64,000 bases of DNA from Deltaproteobacteria bacterium HGW-Deltaproteobacteria-2 (GTDB taxonomy: Bacteria; Desulfobacterota; Syntrophia; Syntrophales; Smithellaceae). The position numbers were made by a program, and so were the translations under genes. Below, in pieces: positions 17,522 through 26,522 of the stretch; positions within the stretch are counted from its first letter, which is position 1; every line of letters begins with the position of its first letter. Where the stretch lies: positions 1-64,000 of the forward strand of contig PHBC01000006.1 of the NCBI GenBank assembly GCA_002840505.1, read 5' to 3'. The notes beneath the pieces were generated by a model that worked only from the letters and a program-made list of their open reading frames with translations, was not told where the DNA came from and did not search any database.

Positions 17522-17650
17522 CGACTGAGCTACTGGGGAACATAATTTTAAAGAACTAATCTAACCGTTTTAGTTCCCGGAACTGCTGGTTAATCCCGAT
17601 GCAATCGGGACTCTACCGATCCCGACCATGTCGGGACTACTGGGGAACAT
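17522..17650 (-). pseudogene. Decayed partial copies of tRNA-Asn with two hairpin insertions
   Basis: An 18-base direct duplication of the tRNA 5' end lies at 17522-17539, immediately next to the gene. A second fragment at 17584-17650 keeps three tRNA blocks in order (TGCTGGTTAA, CTCTACCGA, CTACTGGGGAACAT as read on the plus strand). Between the blocks the normal tRNA bases are replaced by two 17-base hairpins: TCCCGATGCAATCGGGA (17594-17610) and TCCCGACCATGTCGGGA (17620-17636). Each has a 7-bp stem and a 3-base loop. No functional tRNA can form from this copy. Confidence 0.75.
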
Positions 17651-17877
17651 GTTTATTTTCGTCCCGCGCTTCATAATACAAGAAGAAGCGGATGTCAACC
17701 TCTATTAAATATTAATGTAAAATTTAAAATTAGTTCGTAAGTTATCAAAAAATTAAATTGTTCTAACAATTTTGCATAGTTTATTACTAAAATATTTTCT
17801 ATTAAACCTTATCATTTTCTTGCCTCATAAATCACGATAGGATATAAAAGCTCACTTTTTAAAGAACGGTACAGGGA

Positions 17878-19038
17878 ATGGGTTCGAAAGCCAAAGCAGG
17901 AAGTCAGGAATTTTTAAAAAAGCACGTACTGGATGAGGGATTATGCACCGGTTGCGGCGCTTGCGTTAATCTTTGTCCATATCAGGTTATTTATCACGAT
18001 CGCACGGTGCAATTACATAAATGTGATCTGGAAGACGGCAAATGTTATGCTTTTTGCCCCAGAGCGGCAACAGATCTTACGGTTCTAAGAAAACTTCTTT
18101 TCGAACAGGATGATATGACGCCGGAAATCGGCGCTGTAAAAGGTTATTATTTTACTCAGGCTGTTGATCCTGAATTACGCGCGACCGCACAGCATGGAGC
18201 AACGGTGACGGTTTTAATGGAGTTGGCGCTGGCCGAAGGTTTGATTGATTCTGCTATCGTTTCTATCCGCAATCAGGACTTTATGCAAAATGGTGCTATT
18301 GTAAAAGATAAAACAGAGATAAGGAAAAATGCCGGAAGTAAATTTACTGTGTCGCCTACGGTGGCGGCTTTTCATCAACTGGTCACGCAAGAGTATGGAA
18401 ATATAGGAGTTGTGGTAACCCCCTGTCAGGCGCTGGCGCTGGCCAAGATAAGACTGAACAAAATAAATGAGAATGAAAACAAAATCAATCAATTGAAACT
18501 GGTTATTGGTTTGTACTGCGGCTGGACACTTTCCGCGGAAAAATATGCAAAGCTACTTTTGGAGAGAAATATTGCTCTGGAATCAATCACCAAAATGGAT
18601 GTCCCGGCAGGTAAAAATATTCTGGAATTTTACACTAATGATGGTGTTAAATTGCTTCCGATGGAAGAAATCCAGACGTGTATTCGCGAATCCTGCCGAT
18701 ATTGCATGGACAGTACAGCGGAGTATGCCGATGTTTCGGTCGGCTCGGCGCGTTTTGCCGGAAGTTGGGAAGAAGTTCGTCATTGGAATCAATTGATTGT
18801 GCGAACAGCAAAAGGCAAAGAATTGGTTGACTTGGCCGTGAAAAGAGGAGTTCTGAAAATTCGTGAAGCCTCACTGGAAAGTTTAAATGAGCTTAAGGGC
18901 GCGGCCGTAAAGAAGAAAAAAGAAGCTCTGAAAAATATTATTGAAAAAAGTGGATCGGCAAAAAAACTGTTGTATTTAGATGGCCGTGATCCGGCAGTAA
19001 AAAAGTATTTGGAAGTTAAAAAGAAAAGCAAGAAATAG
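17878..19038 (+). CDS. FrhB/FdhB-like iron-sulfur flavoprotein (coenzyme F420 hydrogenase beta-subunit family)
   Basis: A 386-residue protein. The N-terminus has a ferredoxin motif CTGCGACVNLCPYQVI and a second cysteine set CDLEDGKCYAFCPR. The remainder matches the FrhB domains (FTVSPTVAAFHQLVTQEYGN, VVTPCQALALAKI, ESCRYCMDSTAEYADVSVGS). In bacteria without F420 such proteins are thought to pass electrons between ferredoxin and NAD(P)H or other carriers through a flavin. The gene sits just ahead of iorA and iorB on the same strand, so it may serve as the electron partner of that ferredoxin-reducing enzyme. This is inference. Confidence 0.85.
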   Translation: MGSKAKAGSQEFLKKHVLDEGLCTGCGACVNLCPYQVIYHDRTVQLHKCDLEDGKCYAFCPRAATDLTVLRKLLFEQDDMTPEIGAVKGYYFTQAVDPELRATAQHGATVTVLMELALAEGLIDSAIVSIRNQDFMQNGAIVKDKTEIRKNAGSKFTVSPTVAAFHQLVTQEYGNIGVVVTPCQALALAKIRLNKINENENKINQLKLVIGLYCGWTLSAEKYAKLLLERNIALESITKMDVPAGKNILEFYTNDGVKLLPMEEIQTCIRESCRYCMDSTAEYADVSVGSARFAGSWEEVRHWNQLIVRTAKGKELVDLAVKRGVLKIREASLESLNELKGAAVKKKKEALKNIIEKSGSAKKLLYLDGRDPAVKKYLEVKKKSKK

Positions 19039-19059
19039 AAGGGCCTACAAAGATTTTGA

Positions 19060-19160
19060 GATGCCTTTTTGTCATTCCGAATCCCGATTTATCGGGATGA
19101 GAAATCTTTAAGTAACAAATTAAAGATAAGATTTCTCGCTCCGCATCGAAATGACATAAA
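19060..19160. repeat. Intergenic palindromic repeat
   Basis: Contains GTCATTCCGAATCCCG and a hairpin TCCCGATTTATCGGGA (19082-19097), followed by AGATTTCTCGCTCCGCATCG and AAATGACA. GTCATTTCG/GTCATTCCG-type ends recur at 28700-28780, 43810-43990 and 48860-48900, so it looks like a member of a dispersed family. Confidence 0.6.
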
Positions 19161-19175
19161 TGTGAGAATAAGATT

Positions 19176-21116
19176 ATGAACAAATTATTGTCACCGGCCA
19201 AAACAGAAGTTTTATTCATGGGCAATGAAGCAATCGCGCGCGGCGCGCTGGAGGCCGGCGTTAGTGTTGTCTCCGGTTATCCCGGTACGCCTTCTTCGGA
19301 AGTCATTGAGCGCCTGTCGGAGGTCGCCCGTGAAAGAAACCTCTATGTGGAATGGTCAACCAATGAAAAGGTTGCGCTGGAAGTAGCCGCCGCCGCATCT
19401 TTCTCCGGTTTACGTTCGATGTGCGTGATGAAGCAAAATGGCGTCAATGTTGCTTCCGATTTTCTTTTGCATCTGTCCTCGTCGGGAACGCGCGGCGGAA
19501 TAGTTCTGGTCGAATGTGAAGATCCCGGCGCTCTATCAAGTGTCAATGAGGGAGAATCGCGATATTTTGCTCGCATGATCGAAATTCCGCTTTTGGAGCC
19601 GGCCAATATTCAGGAAGCCAAGGATTTAACCAGATGGGCATTTGAGTTATCGGAAAAAATCAGAAATGTGGTTATCCTGCGCTCGGTGACACGTATGTCT
19701 CACGCCAGCGGTAACGTTATTTGCGGCAGACTGCCGGAAAAAACCAGAACAGCCCTTTTTATTTCCGACGGATCATTTATGGATCCTTTGAAAGGGCCGG
19801 TAGTGAGCACACCCGTTGTTATCAAACACAATCTTCAGCAGAAAAAAATACAAAAAGCCGCAGAACTTTTTGAAAAAAGTCCTTTCAATGGATACTCGGG
19901 TCCCAAACGTCCGGAGCTTCTGATAATTACCAGCAGCGCCTGTTTCCTTTACAGCAGGGAAGCCATTGAAATGCTGGGCCTGCAGAAACGGGTCGGAATT
20001 TTAAAACTCAGTTGCACCTGGCCTCTGCCTGTTAAGCTTTTGAAAAAATATCTGTGCCTGACCGATAAGATTATGGTTGTGGAAGAAGTCCTGCCATTTC
20101 TCGAAGAAAATATCAAAGTCGCCGCGATGGGCATGCTCAAAGATACGGGCATCAAAACTTTTTACGGGAAAATAGATAAGACTTTTCCTTCAGTCGGCGA
20201 GTTGAATCCCGAAATTGTTGCCGCGGCTCTGGGCAAAATAATGAAGATCAAAACCAAATCATTGCCCGCCGGTTATCTTAAGGAAATAAAAAAAATAGCG
20301 CCATTGATTCCACCAAGGGAACAGACGTTTTGTCCGGGGTGTCCGCACCGCGCGTCATTCTGGAATATCAACACGGCGCTGAAACTGGACGGCCGTGAGG
20401 GCATTGTTTGCGGAGACATCGGCTGTTACGCGATGGCCTCGCTTTGGCCGGCAATCGGTTTCAATACAGTGCGCACTCTTCATTCCATGGGTTCGGGCAC
20501 AGGCCTGGCCAGCGGATTTGCCAAACTGGAAGCTTTCGGTTTGGATAAACCAGTCATGGCGGTTTGCGGCGATTCCACTTTTTATCACGCCGTTATTCCG
20601 GCGCTGATTAACGCCCGGCATAACAAAGCTGATATAACTTTTATAGTTATGGATAATGCGGGGACGGCTATGACCGGATTCCAGCCGCATCCCGGTATTA
20701 ATGAGAGCGCCATAGGTGAACCTCTTCCGTCTGTAGAGATTGCCGTAATCTGCGAAGCGATAGGAGCAAAAGTTGCCGTCAGCGATCCTTTCGATCTGGA
20801 AGCAACCAGTAAAATTCTGACGTCTTTTATGGCCGAGCGCGGCTCGTTGAAGGTACTCATATTGAAGCAGGCTTGCGCGTTGAGTCCCGAAAAGAAAGGC
20901 AAGAAACGATACCAGATGAAAGTTAGTGAAGAACTTTGTCTGGGTGATAATTGCGGTTGCAACCGTTTATGCACGAGAATTTTCCGCTGTCCGGCGTTGA
21001 CATGGGATCGGGTAAAGAAGAAAGCTGCAGTTGATGAAGTCATCTGCGCGGGATGCGGCGTCTGCTATTCAATCTGTCCGCAAAAAGCGATTACCAGAAC
21101 GGAGGCGGCGGGATGA
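19176..21116 (+). CDS. iorA: Indolepyruvate ferredoxin oxidoreductase, alpha subunit
   Basis: A 646-residue thiamine-diphosphate enzyme subunit. The N-terminal pyrimidine-binding part carries GYPGTPSSEV, the TPP-binding domain has FCPGCPHRASFWNI, GDIGCYAMASLWPAIG and AVCGDSTFYHAVIPAL, and the C-terminus has iron-sulfur motifs (CLGDNCGCNRLC and CAGCGVCYSICPQKAI). IorAB oxidatively decarboxylates arylpyruvates from aromatic amino acids, or the reverse, with ferredoxin. Length and domain order match the family. iorB follows 206 bases later with a hairpin between them. Confidence 0.93.
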   Translation: MNKLLSPAKTEVLFMGNEAIARGALEAGVSVVSGYPGTPSSEVIERLSEVARERNLYVEWSTNEKVALEVAAAASFSGLRSMCVMKQNGVNVASDFLLHLSSSGTRGGIVLVECEDPGALSSVNEGESRYFARMIEIPLLEPANIQEAKDLTRWAFELSEKIRNVVILRSVTRMSHASGNVICGRLPEKTRTALFISDGSFMDPLKGPVVSTPVVIKHNLQQKKIQKAAELFEKSPFNGYSGPKRPELLIITSSACFLYSREAIEMLGLQKRVGILKLSCTWPLPVKLLKKYLCLTDKIMVVEEVLPFLEENIKVAAMGMLKDTGIKTFYGKIDKTFPSVGELNPEIVAAALGKIMKIKTKSLPAGYLKEIKKIAPLIPPREQTFCPGCPHRASFWNINTALKLDGREGIVCGDIGCYAMASLWPAIGFNTVRTLHSMGSGTGLASGFAKLEAFGLDKPVMAVCGDSTFYHAVIPALINARHNKADITFIVMDNAGTAMTGFQPHPGINESAIGEPLPSVEIAVICEAIGAKVAVSDPFDLEATSKILTSFMAERGSLKVLILKQACALSPEKKGKKRYQMKVSEELCLGDNCGCNRLCTRIFRCPALTWDRVKKKAAVDEVICAGCGVCYSICPQKAITRTEAAG

Positions 21117-21227
21117 TGAGGAAAAGAATTTTAAGTACAAATTTGCAGTAAAAAGTATACCGAGGCGGCAAGGAAGAGGCAACTCCGTATGCGTGGGGCA
21201 CAGACATTTGGTAGCCAGTAAGGTTTC

Positions 21228-21246
21228 CCGCCCCTGGTGGGCGGGA
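21228..21246. repeat. GC-rich hairpin between iorA and iorB
   Basis: CCCGCCC and GGGCGGG form a 7-bp stem around CTGGT. A related GGGCGGGGGATTT string follows at 21253. It has no T-run and is more likely a dispersed repeat than a terminator. Confidence 0.5.
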
Positions 21247-21288
21247 ATTAAAGGGCGGGGGATTTGATTAATAATTTCCACCCTCCTT

Positions 21289-21319
21289 TTAATTTCCTCC
21301 CCTCAAGGGAGGAAATTAA
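21289..21319 (+). promoter_or_regulatory. Hairpin covering the iorB ribosome-binding site
   Basis: TTAATTTCCTCCC (21289-21301) and GGGAGGAAATTAA (21307-21319) are perfectly complementary with loop CTCAA. The right arm contains the GGGAGG that would serve the iorB start at 21323. Folding would hide the site. It may be a translational control element or simply a repeat. Confidence 0.5.
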
Positions 21320-21322
21320 AAA

Positions 21323-21949
21323 ATGAGAGACAGCGAGATGAAGATATCTTTAACCAAAGAACCGACAAATATTATCATTACCGGTGTTGGCGGGCAGGGC
21401 AATGTCATGGCCTCCAGAGTACTCGCCGGAATGCTGGTGAACGCGGGCTTTATCGTCACGATCGGCGAAACCTTCGGCATGTCCCAGCGCGGCGGTTCCG
21501 TGATGAGTCATTTGCGCGTGTCATCAACTTCCGTTTTAAGTCCGCAGATTCCGCAGGGCAAAGCGGACATTGTCATTGCACTGGAGCCCGTCGAAGCGCT
21601 CAGAGTGCTCACTAAATACGGCAATCCTGATGTCGTGGTTCTGGCTAATTCGCGCATGGTTTATCCTATGGGCGTCATCACCGGTGAGTTTAATTATCCT
21701 TCTCTTGATGAAGTTAAATCAATGTTTTCAAAACTGGCGGCAAAAAGCTGGATTATTGACGCTACATCCGTGGCGGTTGATTTGGGCAATCCCGTCTTGA
21801 GTAATATCGTTATGATCGGAGCACTGGCGGGTGCATCATTGCTGCCGATTAACCGTCAAGCTTTTGAAAAAGAAATAACAAAAAGTCTCCCTGCCAATAA
21901 ACGCAAAATAAATTTAACCGCATTTGACGCCGGCGTTAAGATGATTTAA
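21323..21949 (+). CDS. iorB: Indolepyruvate ferredoxin oxidoreductase, beta subunit
   Basis: A 208-residue gamma-domain protein of the 2-oxoacid:ferredoxin oxidoreductase family. IIITGVGGQGNVMASRVLAG is the family signature, followed by GETFGMSQRGGSVMSHLRV. It forms the heterodimer with the adjacent alpha subunit. An internal ATG at 21338 is an alternative start, but the 21323 ATG is nearer the GGGAGG sequence. Confidence 0.92.
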   Translation: MRDSEMKISLTKEPTNIIITGVGGQGNVMASRVLAGMLVNAGFIVTIGETFGMSQRGGSVMSHLRVSSTSVLSPQIPQGKADIVIALEPVEALRVLTKYGNPDVVVLANSRMVYPMGVITGEFNYPSLDEVKSMFSKLAAKSWIIDATSVAVDLGNPVLSNIVMIGALAGASLLPINRQAFEKEITKSLPANKRKINLTAFDAGVKMI

Positions 21950-22182
21950 TGCCAATTATTGCCATTTTTTGGAAATATCCAAATTATCAGCCTCAAAGAA
22001 TATTTAAGACTTCAATTCGTTATTGAAGACGCATTGTATTTTCCATTTCTTTAAAATAATGACTTGTGCTATTGTGTGTTCAACTTACGCATGATTCCAA
22101 ATAACCTCGAGGGCCTTTAATGCGTCAGCTTATTCAGGTTATCGGTAAAAAAAGTTGAATTGAAATATTATTGTAAGGAGAG

Positions 22183-22656
22183 ATGATGAAAATAAAAAAT
22201 GTTCAGAGCATTATTTGTTTAGCAATTTTTTTTCTATTCGCTAATCAGGCATGGGCGGCCGACTGGATATTCTATGCGTCATCTAACATAGGTAAAGAAT
22301 ATTATGATAAAACCAGCATTAAGAAAGTAGATAAAAACATTGTTAGCGTATGGATTAAAATAATGTTAAACGAAGACGCTAAAACAAATAATTTTTTATC
22401 TCTCAGAAGCATAGGTAAAGCTCCCCAGAATCCTGACATGTTGAATCATCAGTTGATGCTGATCGAAATTGACTGCGTTAATGATAAAGTAAAATCTTCT
22501 CGTATGACTATTAATGATGCAAAAGGTGTTGTTGTTGCGCCGGAACCTAAATCATTTGTTAGTAAATGGAATGCTATTCCTTTCGATTCCAATGCTGATA
22601 AACTTAAGAATATAGTCTGTAGTGCCGGAAAGAGTTTAAAGACAATAAAGAAATAG
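22183..22656 (+). CDS. Small exported protein resembling surface-adhesin E domain
   Basis: A 157-residue secreted protein. A signal peptide (residues about 1-26) ends in NQAWAAD. The mature part, with WIFYASSNIGKEYYDKTSIK and NIVSVWIKIML and two cysteines (CVNDK, VCSAG), resembles the small surface-adhesin E type domain found in many Gram-negative lipoproteins. AAGGAG precedes a double ATG. It stands alone, converging on the protease gene. The function of this domain is not established. Confidence 0.6.
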   Translation: MMKIKNVQSIICLAIFFLFANQAWAADWIFYASSNIGKEYYDKTSIKKVDKNIVSVWIKIMLNEDAKTNNFLSLRSIGKAPQNPDMLNHQLMLIEIDCVNDKVKSSRMTINDAKGVVVAPEPKSFVSKWNAIPFDSNADKLKNIVCSAGKSLKTIKK

Positions 22657-22698
22657 TGTCTTCTAATGTTCGATTATCGGAGAAATCGACGTTTTTGT

Positions 22699-24810
22699 TC
22701 AACGCCCTGCCGGGGCACCTAAGTTACGGGGTACAGACTGGACCGAACTCAGCATCACCATATCGAAGAGAACGTTGACGCTCTCATTCACGAAGGGAGC
22801 ATACTGATCCCGGGCTTTCTGTTTAAGTTCAGTCGGCGTCTTCTTTTCCTTGCCGCCGCCTTCCTTCTCCACTTCTTTGCGCAAGTCCGCGAGGCGGATA
22901 ATGCCTTTCTTTCCGGCGGCCTCTTTGTTGTTCTTGATGATTTCGGCGAACTTGGCATCTTTAGCTACCCGATCCTTAGACCTTGCTGACAGCTTCACTA
23001 GCATAGGCTGTTCCACCTTTGTCCACAGCGGCACGGAATTTCCATACAAGTCCAGGAAGGGTGCGATAGTTTGGGAGGGAAGAGAGTAATCCAGCGACGT
23101 TTCACCAATATCTTCGAGGGTGAAAAAGATAGGCAGCCGCACATCTGCTTCTACGCCAGTCTTTTGTGTGGACTTGCCGCCAGGAAGAAAGTACAATGAC
23201 GTTGTCACTTTCATACCACCCAGATCTTCAGGTAGTGGCGTAAGTATCTGCACGGATCCCTTACCGAAGGTGTGGTCAGAACCAATTATAACCGTGCGAT
23301 GGTAGTCTTTTAAGGCGCCCGCCACGATCTCGCTGGCCGAGGCACTTAAACGGCTCGTCAACACGACCAGGGGGCCCGTGTATACCTCGCGGGAATTCCC
23401 GGCAGGGAACTTAATAACTTTATATTTACCTTTTGTTTCCGATTTGGCTGAACTATTGACATAAATCGCGACTTGTTCGCGACTGTTTTTGGTTGCCACG
23501 ATTGCACCCTCGCCAAGAAAAAGACCGGCAACACGCACTGCTTCAGCGAGTAGTCCTCCTCCGTTACGTGACAGGTCCAGCACAATGCCGTCGACGTGCT
23601 GATGCCGGGCCTCAACAAGAAGGTTTCTCACATCTTCATAGCAGGACTTGTCGCCTTTCTCGTCGCCGTAAAAAGACGGAAGGTCGATAATGCCAAACCG
23701 GTACTGCCTTCCGTTCACCTTTCGAGACTCGTAGGTAATTTTAGCTTCCTGCTCCTTGATATCGACTTTGTCACGTATGATGGTGGTGTCGAAGCGGTAT
23801 GTGCGTTCTGCTTGTCTTAGAATTGTCAGGGTTACCGGTGTACCTTTTTTGCCGCGAATCATCTTGACAATATCGCGCAGGTCCATATCAATAATATTAA
23901 CTGGTTTTTCTTTTACCTGAGCCACGGCAATGATTTTATCCGCAGGCTTCAGCAGACCTAAGCGTTCAGCGGCTCCACCGGGGATCAATTCCTCAACGAT
24001 GGTAAAACCGTTGTCGCTTCTGAGGACAACTCCAATCCCTTCCAGGGAAAGTTGCATTTGAATCCGGAGATCTTCAAGGTTGTCAGGAGATAAATAGCTC
24101 GTATGCGGATCTAAGGATTGAGCGAAAGCCTCAGCGGCGAGCATAATTAGCGCTTCGGGATTACGCTCGACTATTCTCATAGTCTGCAGTTCATAACGAT
24201 GAATCTGTTTTTTCTTGGCTTCGGCCAAATCGATACCCGCCAGCAGATCGTTTTCGATCTGGAATTGTACCACTTTTTTCAGCAGTATTTTCTTTTCTGC
24301 CGTCGTCTTCACATAGGGTCGCTTTTTCACGTCGATGTCCAACTCCAAAGTTTCATCAAGGCGGTAGTCTGGACCAACAATCATTTTGACAATAGCCTCA
24401 TTTTCCCGCGCCCGTGAGACGAGCAAATCGTAAACCGGATTGAGTGAAGCGCAATTGACAGTTTGCATACTGGCGAACAAATTTTGCAGATATGGTCTCA
24501 ATCTTCCCAAATCGGATGCGTACAACAACGTTTTAGAGGGATCCAGACGTTGAATCATATTATCGATGGCGTGAGTTTTAACATCTCCGGTCAAATTCTT
24601 TATCGCGTAATGATTATACAGGAAACTTTTCATCAGCAGGGGCAGGCGGTTGCAGGTAATATTTTTGGCCACTGAGGAAAGAGGCAAAATCAAAATCAGC
24701 ACCAGAAGCAATAAAAACTTCCACGAATAGGACCTGCTTTTGCTACCGCAAGCTATTCTGCGGCTGATGTGATTGTTTACGGAGATATTTTTATAATTTC
24801 TATCGGACAT
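22699..24810 (-). CDS. prc: Tail-specific carboxy-terminal processing protease (S41, Prc type)
   Basis: A 703-residue periplasmic protease. An N-terminal membrane or signal segment (about residues 28-48) precedes the Prc N-terminal helical domain, a PDZ domain (about 245-330, EGIGVVLRSDNGFTIVEEL) and the S41 core. The catalytic Ser is in SRLSASASEIVAG and the Lys in HTFGKGSVQ. The C-terminal extension is the Prc-type helical domain. It degrades or trims envelope proteins by recognising nonpolar C-termini. It is encoded alone, and the 300 bases upstream hold no gene. Confidence 0.93.
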   Translation of the reverse strand: MSDRNYKNISVNNHISRRIACGSKSRSYSWKFLLLLVLILILPLSSVAKNITCNRLPLLMKSFLYNHYAIKNLTGDVKTHAIDNMIQRLDPSKTLLYASDLGRLRPYLQNLFASMQTVNCASLNPVYDLLVSRARENEAIVKMIVGPDYRLDETLELDIDVKKRPYVKTTAEKKILLKKVVQFQIENDLLAGIDLAEAKKKQIHRYELQTMRIVERNPEALIMLAAEAFAQSLDPHTSYLSPDNLEDLRIQMQLSLEGIGVVLRSDNGFTIVEELIPGGAAERLGLLKPADKIIAVAQVKEKPVNIIDMDLRDIVKMIRGKKGTPVTLTILRQAERTYRFDTTIIRDKVDIKEQEAKITYESRKVNGRQYRFGIIDLPSFYGDEKGDKSCYEDVRNLLVEARHQHVDGIVLDLSRNGGGLLAEAVRVAGLFLGEGAIVATKNSREQVAIYVNSSAKSETKGKYKVIKFPAGNSREVYTGPLVVLTSRLSASASEIVAGALKDYHRTVIIGSDHTFGKGSVQILTPLPEDLGGMKVTTSLYFLPGGKSTQKTGVEADVRLPIFFTLEDIGETSLDYSLPSQTIAPFLDLYGNSVPLWTKVEQPMLVKLSARSKDRVAKDAKFAEIIKNNKEAAGKKGIIRLADLRKEVEKEGGGKEKKTPTELKQKARDQYAPFVNESVNVLFDMVMLSSVQSVPRNLGAPAGR

Positions 24811-25110
24811 GCTTATGCTCTTTTTTACTTTAACCCGGACGAAAGTACATTTACTCTATGCGAGAAAAATGACAAAAACAAAGATAGAAGGGTGGAGGGA
24901 TTATGTCAAGTAAAAAGGGGAATTGCTTCATGACTTGTTCAACAGTCTAAATATATTATCAAAGCTCATAAACAAAATACGGTTTCCTCTTGAAAGACTG
25001 TGAATTGATAATTATCTTATAGTTAAGGAAGAACGATATTTTCGGGACGCGTTAACATTTTGGCAGGATTATTTCGTTAACAAAGGCAAACAGAGGAGAT
25101 GAGGAAATCA
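24811..25110. other. Intergenic region between prc and atpZ-like gene
   Basis: No gene visible. It must hold two divergent promoters; I could not fix their boxes with confidence. Confidence 0.5.
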
Positions 25111-25362
25111 ATGATGTCAATAAGCAGACGCAAAAGACGCTATATAGACTCTGTGTCGTTTCATGAAATCATTATGTTTTCGGCCTGGGGATTTGCGCTG
25201 GTGCTTGCTTCTGTTCTGTTCCTCTGGCTCGGTCACCTTCTGGATGAATTGCTGGGCACTGGCCCGAAATTCATGCTGGGTTTGTTTTTCCTTGCCATCA
25301 TCGGCTCCTTTATAGAATTGTATCAGGAAGCTTTGAAGATCATAAAGGACGCCAAGATGTAG
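25111..25362 (+). CDS. AtpZ/AtpI-family small membrane protein
   Basis: An 83-residue protein with a basic N-terminus (SRRKRRYIDS) and two transmembrane helices (about 28-50 and 58-78), with the family pattern WGFALVLASVLFLWLGHLLD, then GTGPKFMLGLFFL. AtpZ/AtpI proteins accompany F-type ATP synthase genes and help assemble the c ring or move Mg2+. No other atp gene is in the window, so here it is an orphan. Start chosen at the first of a double ATG with AGGA 6 bases upstream; an earlier ATG at 25099 directly abuts a purine-rich site. Confidence 0.7.
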   Translation: MMSISRRKRRYIDSVSFHEIIMFSAWGFALVLASVLFLWLGHLLDELLGTGPKFMLGLFFLAIIGSFIELYQEALKIIKDAKM

Positions 25363-25395
25363 CCCTGTTCGGTAAATTTCTTTTTTAGCTTGTAC

Positions 25396-26334
25396 TTAAG
25401 TCTTCAGAAACAACTGCCATCCCGCATACAGCGATCCCGGAATGAGGTCCAAAGCACCGGATGCTTCAGCGACAGGTGTGAATCCGCAGGCGTCGCAATT
25501 TATTTCGCCCCGGCTTTTGACATAGCAGCCTTTCGAAATAGTGCCATCAGGATCGATATTAATCAGGATATCATCATGGCAGGACCAGCGATTTTCAACC
25601 ATGGCCTTGAGTCTGCCTGCCGAATTTAAAATGGGCAACCCCGATTTTTTTAGTTCCAGCAATTTTTCAATGGCGGCACGGCGTTCTTCCGGTAAAAGAG
25701 AAAGATCATCTTCTCCCTGATTATAAGGATAGAAAAACTGGACGGTCATACCTTTTAGTGTCGGCATTTTCTGTACCCACTTTGCCAAAGATTCTACATC
25801 ACGCCAGTTGTGTCGATTAAGCGTGCAATGAATAAAAACCCGGGGATGCCGGGTTTTTTTAATATTGGAGCAAATATGGTCAAAGGAATTGCTCCTCAAA
25901 GAATCGTGAGTTTCCTTCAGGCCATCCAGACTCACCCACAGTGTATGGCATGGAACATCCAGCGGCAGTGTGCCGTTGGTTGTCACCGCCACGCGCAGGA
26001 AGTTTTTTCTGGCATAAAAGACAAGGTCGTGAAGGCGATATGATCCATCGCGCCACAGCAGCGGTTCTCCACCTTCAAAAACGACCATCCGGGTGCCGAA
26101 GCGGTGCAGTGATTCCAATGCCCCGATTGCCGTATTCCAGGACATTTGAGCGTTTTCATCATCAGAGCGCAGATGAAAAGGGCAGGCACGGCAGGTAAGA
26201 TTGCAGTGATAAGTAACCTTGAAGCTGGCCAGGAGCGGTAGTTTACGCCCTAATATTTTCCGCTGCAGTAAGAACCATGACAGGTCAATTGGCCAGGGGA
26301 AGCGTGTAGTCTTTAATTTTCTTTTGTCAATCAT
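25396..26334 (-). CDS. Radical SAM protein with SPASM-like C-terminus
   Basis: About 312 residues from the ATG at 26334 (an in-frame TTG lies 72 bases further upstream). The radical SAM cluster motif is CNLTCRACPF, followed by FEGGEPLLW and TTNGTLPLDVP. The C-terminal cysteines (WSCHDD, SKGCYVKSRGE, NCDACGFTP) could hold an extra iron-sulfur cluster as in SPASM/Twitch proteins. It runs opposite the atpZ-like gene. No substrate peptide or partner is visible beside it, and no function can be assigned. Confidence 0.82.
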   Translation of the reverse strand: MIDKRKLKTTRFPWPIDLSWFLLQRKILGRKLPLLASFKVTYHCNLTCRACPFHLRSDDENAQMSWNTAIGALESLHRFGTRMVVFEGGEPLLWRDGSYRLHDLVFYARKNFLRVAVTTNGTLPLDVPCHTLWVSLDGLKETHDSLRSNSFDHICSNIKKTRHPRVFIHCTLNRHNWRDVESLAKWVQKMPTLKGMTVQFFYPYNQGEDDLSLLPEERRAAIEKLLELKKSGLPILNSAGRLKAMVENRWSCHDDILINIDPDGTISKGCYVKSRGEINCDACGFTPVAEASGALDLIPGSLYAGWQLFLKT

Positions 26335-26522
26335 TTGGAAAACAATATCTCTTTTCTGAAAACTATAGGAATAAAAGAGAGGTATGTCAATATTATAAAA
26401 AAGCAAAATGGCAGTTATTTCTGCAAGGTGTGAAATACAGGCAAATTGGTATAAGTATTGATTGACATTGCCTTATGAGAACTTATATTATTCGCAACGT
26501 AAATCAAGGAAGAGGTGAAATA

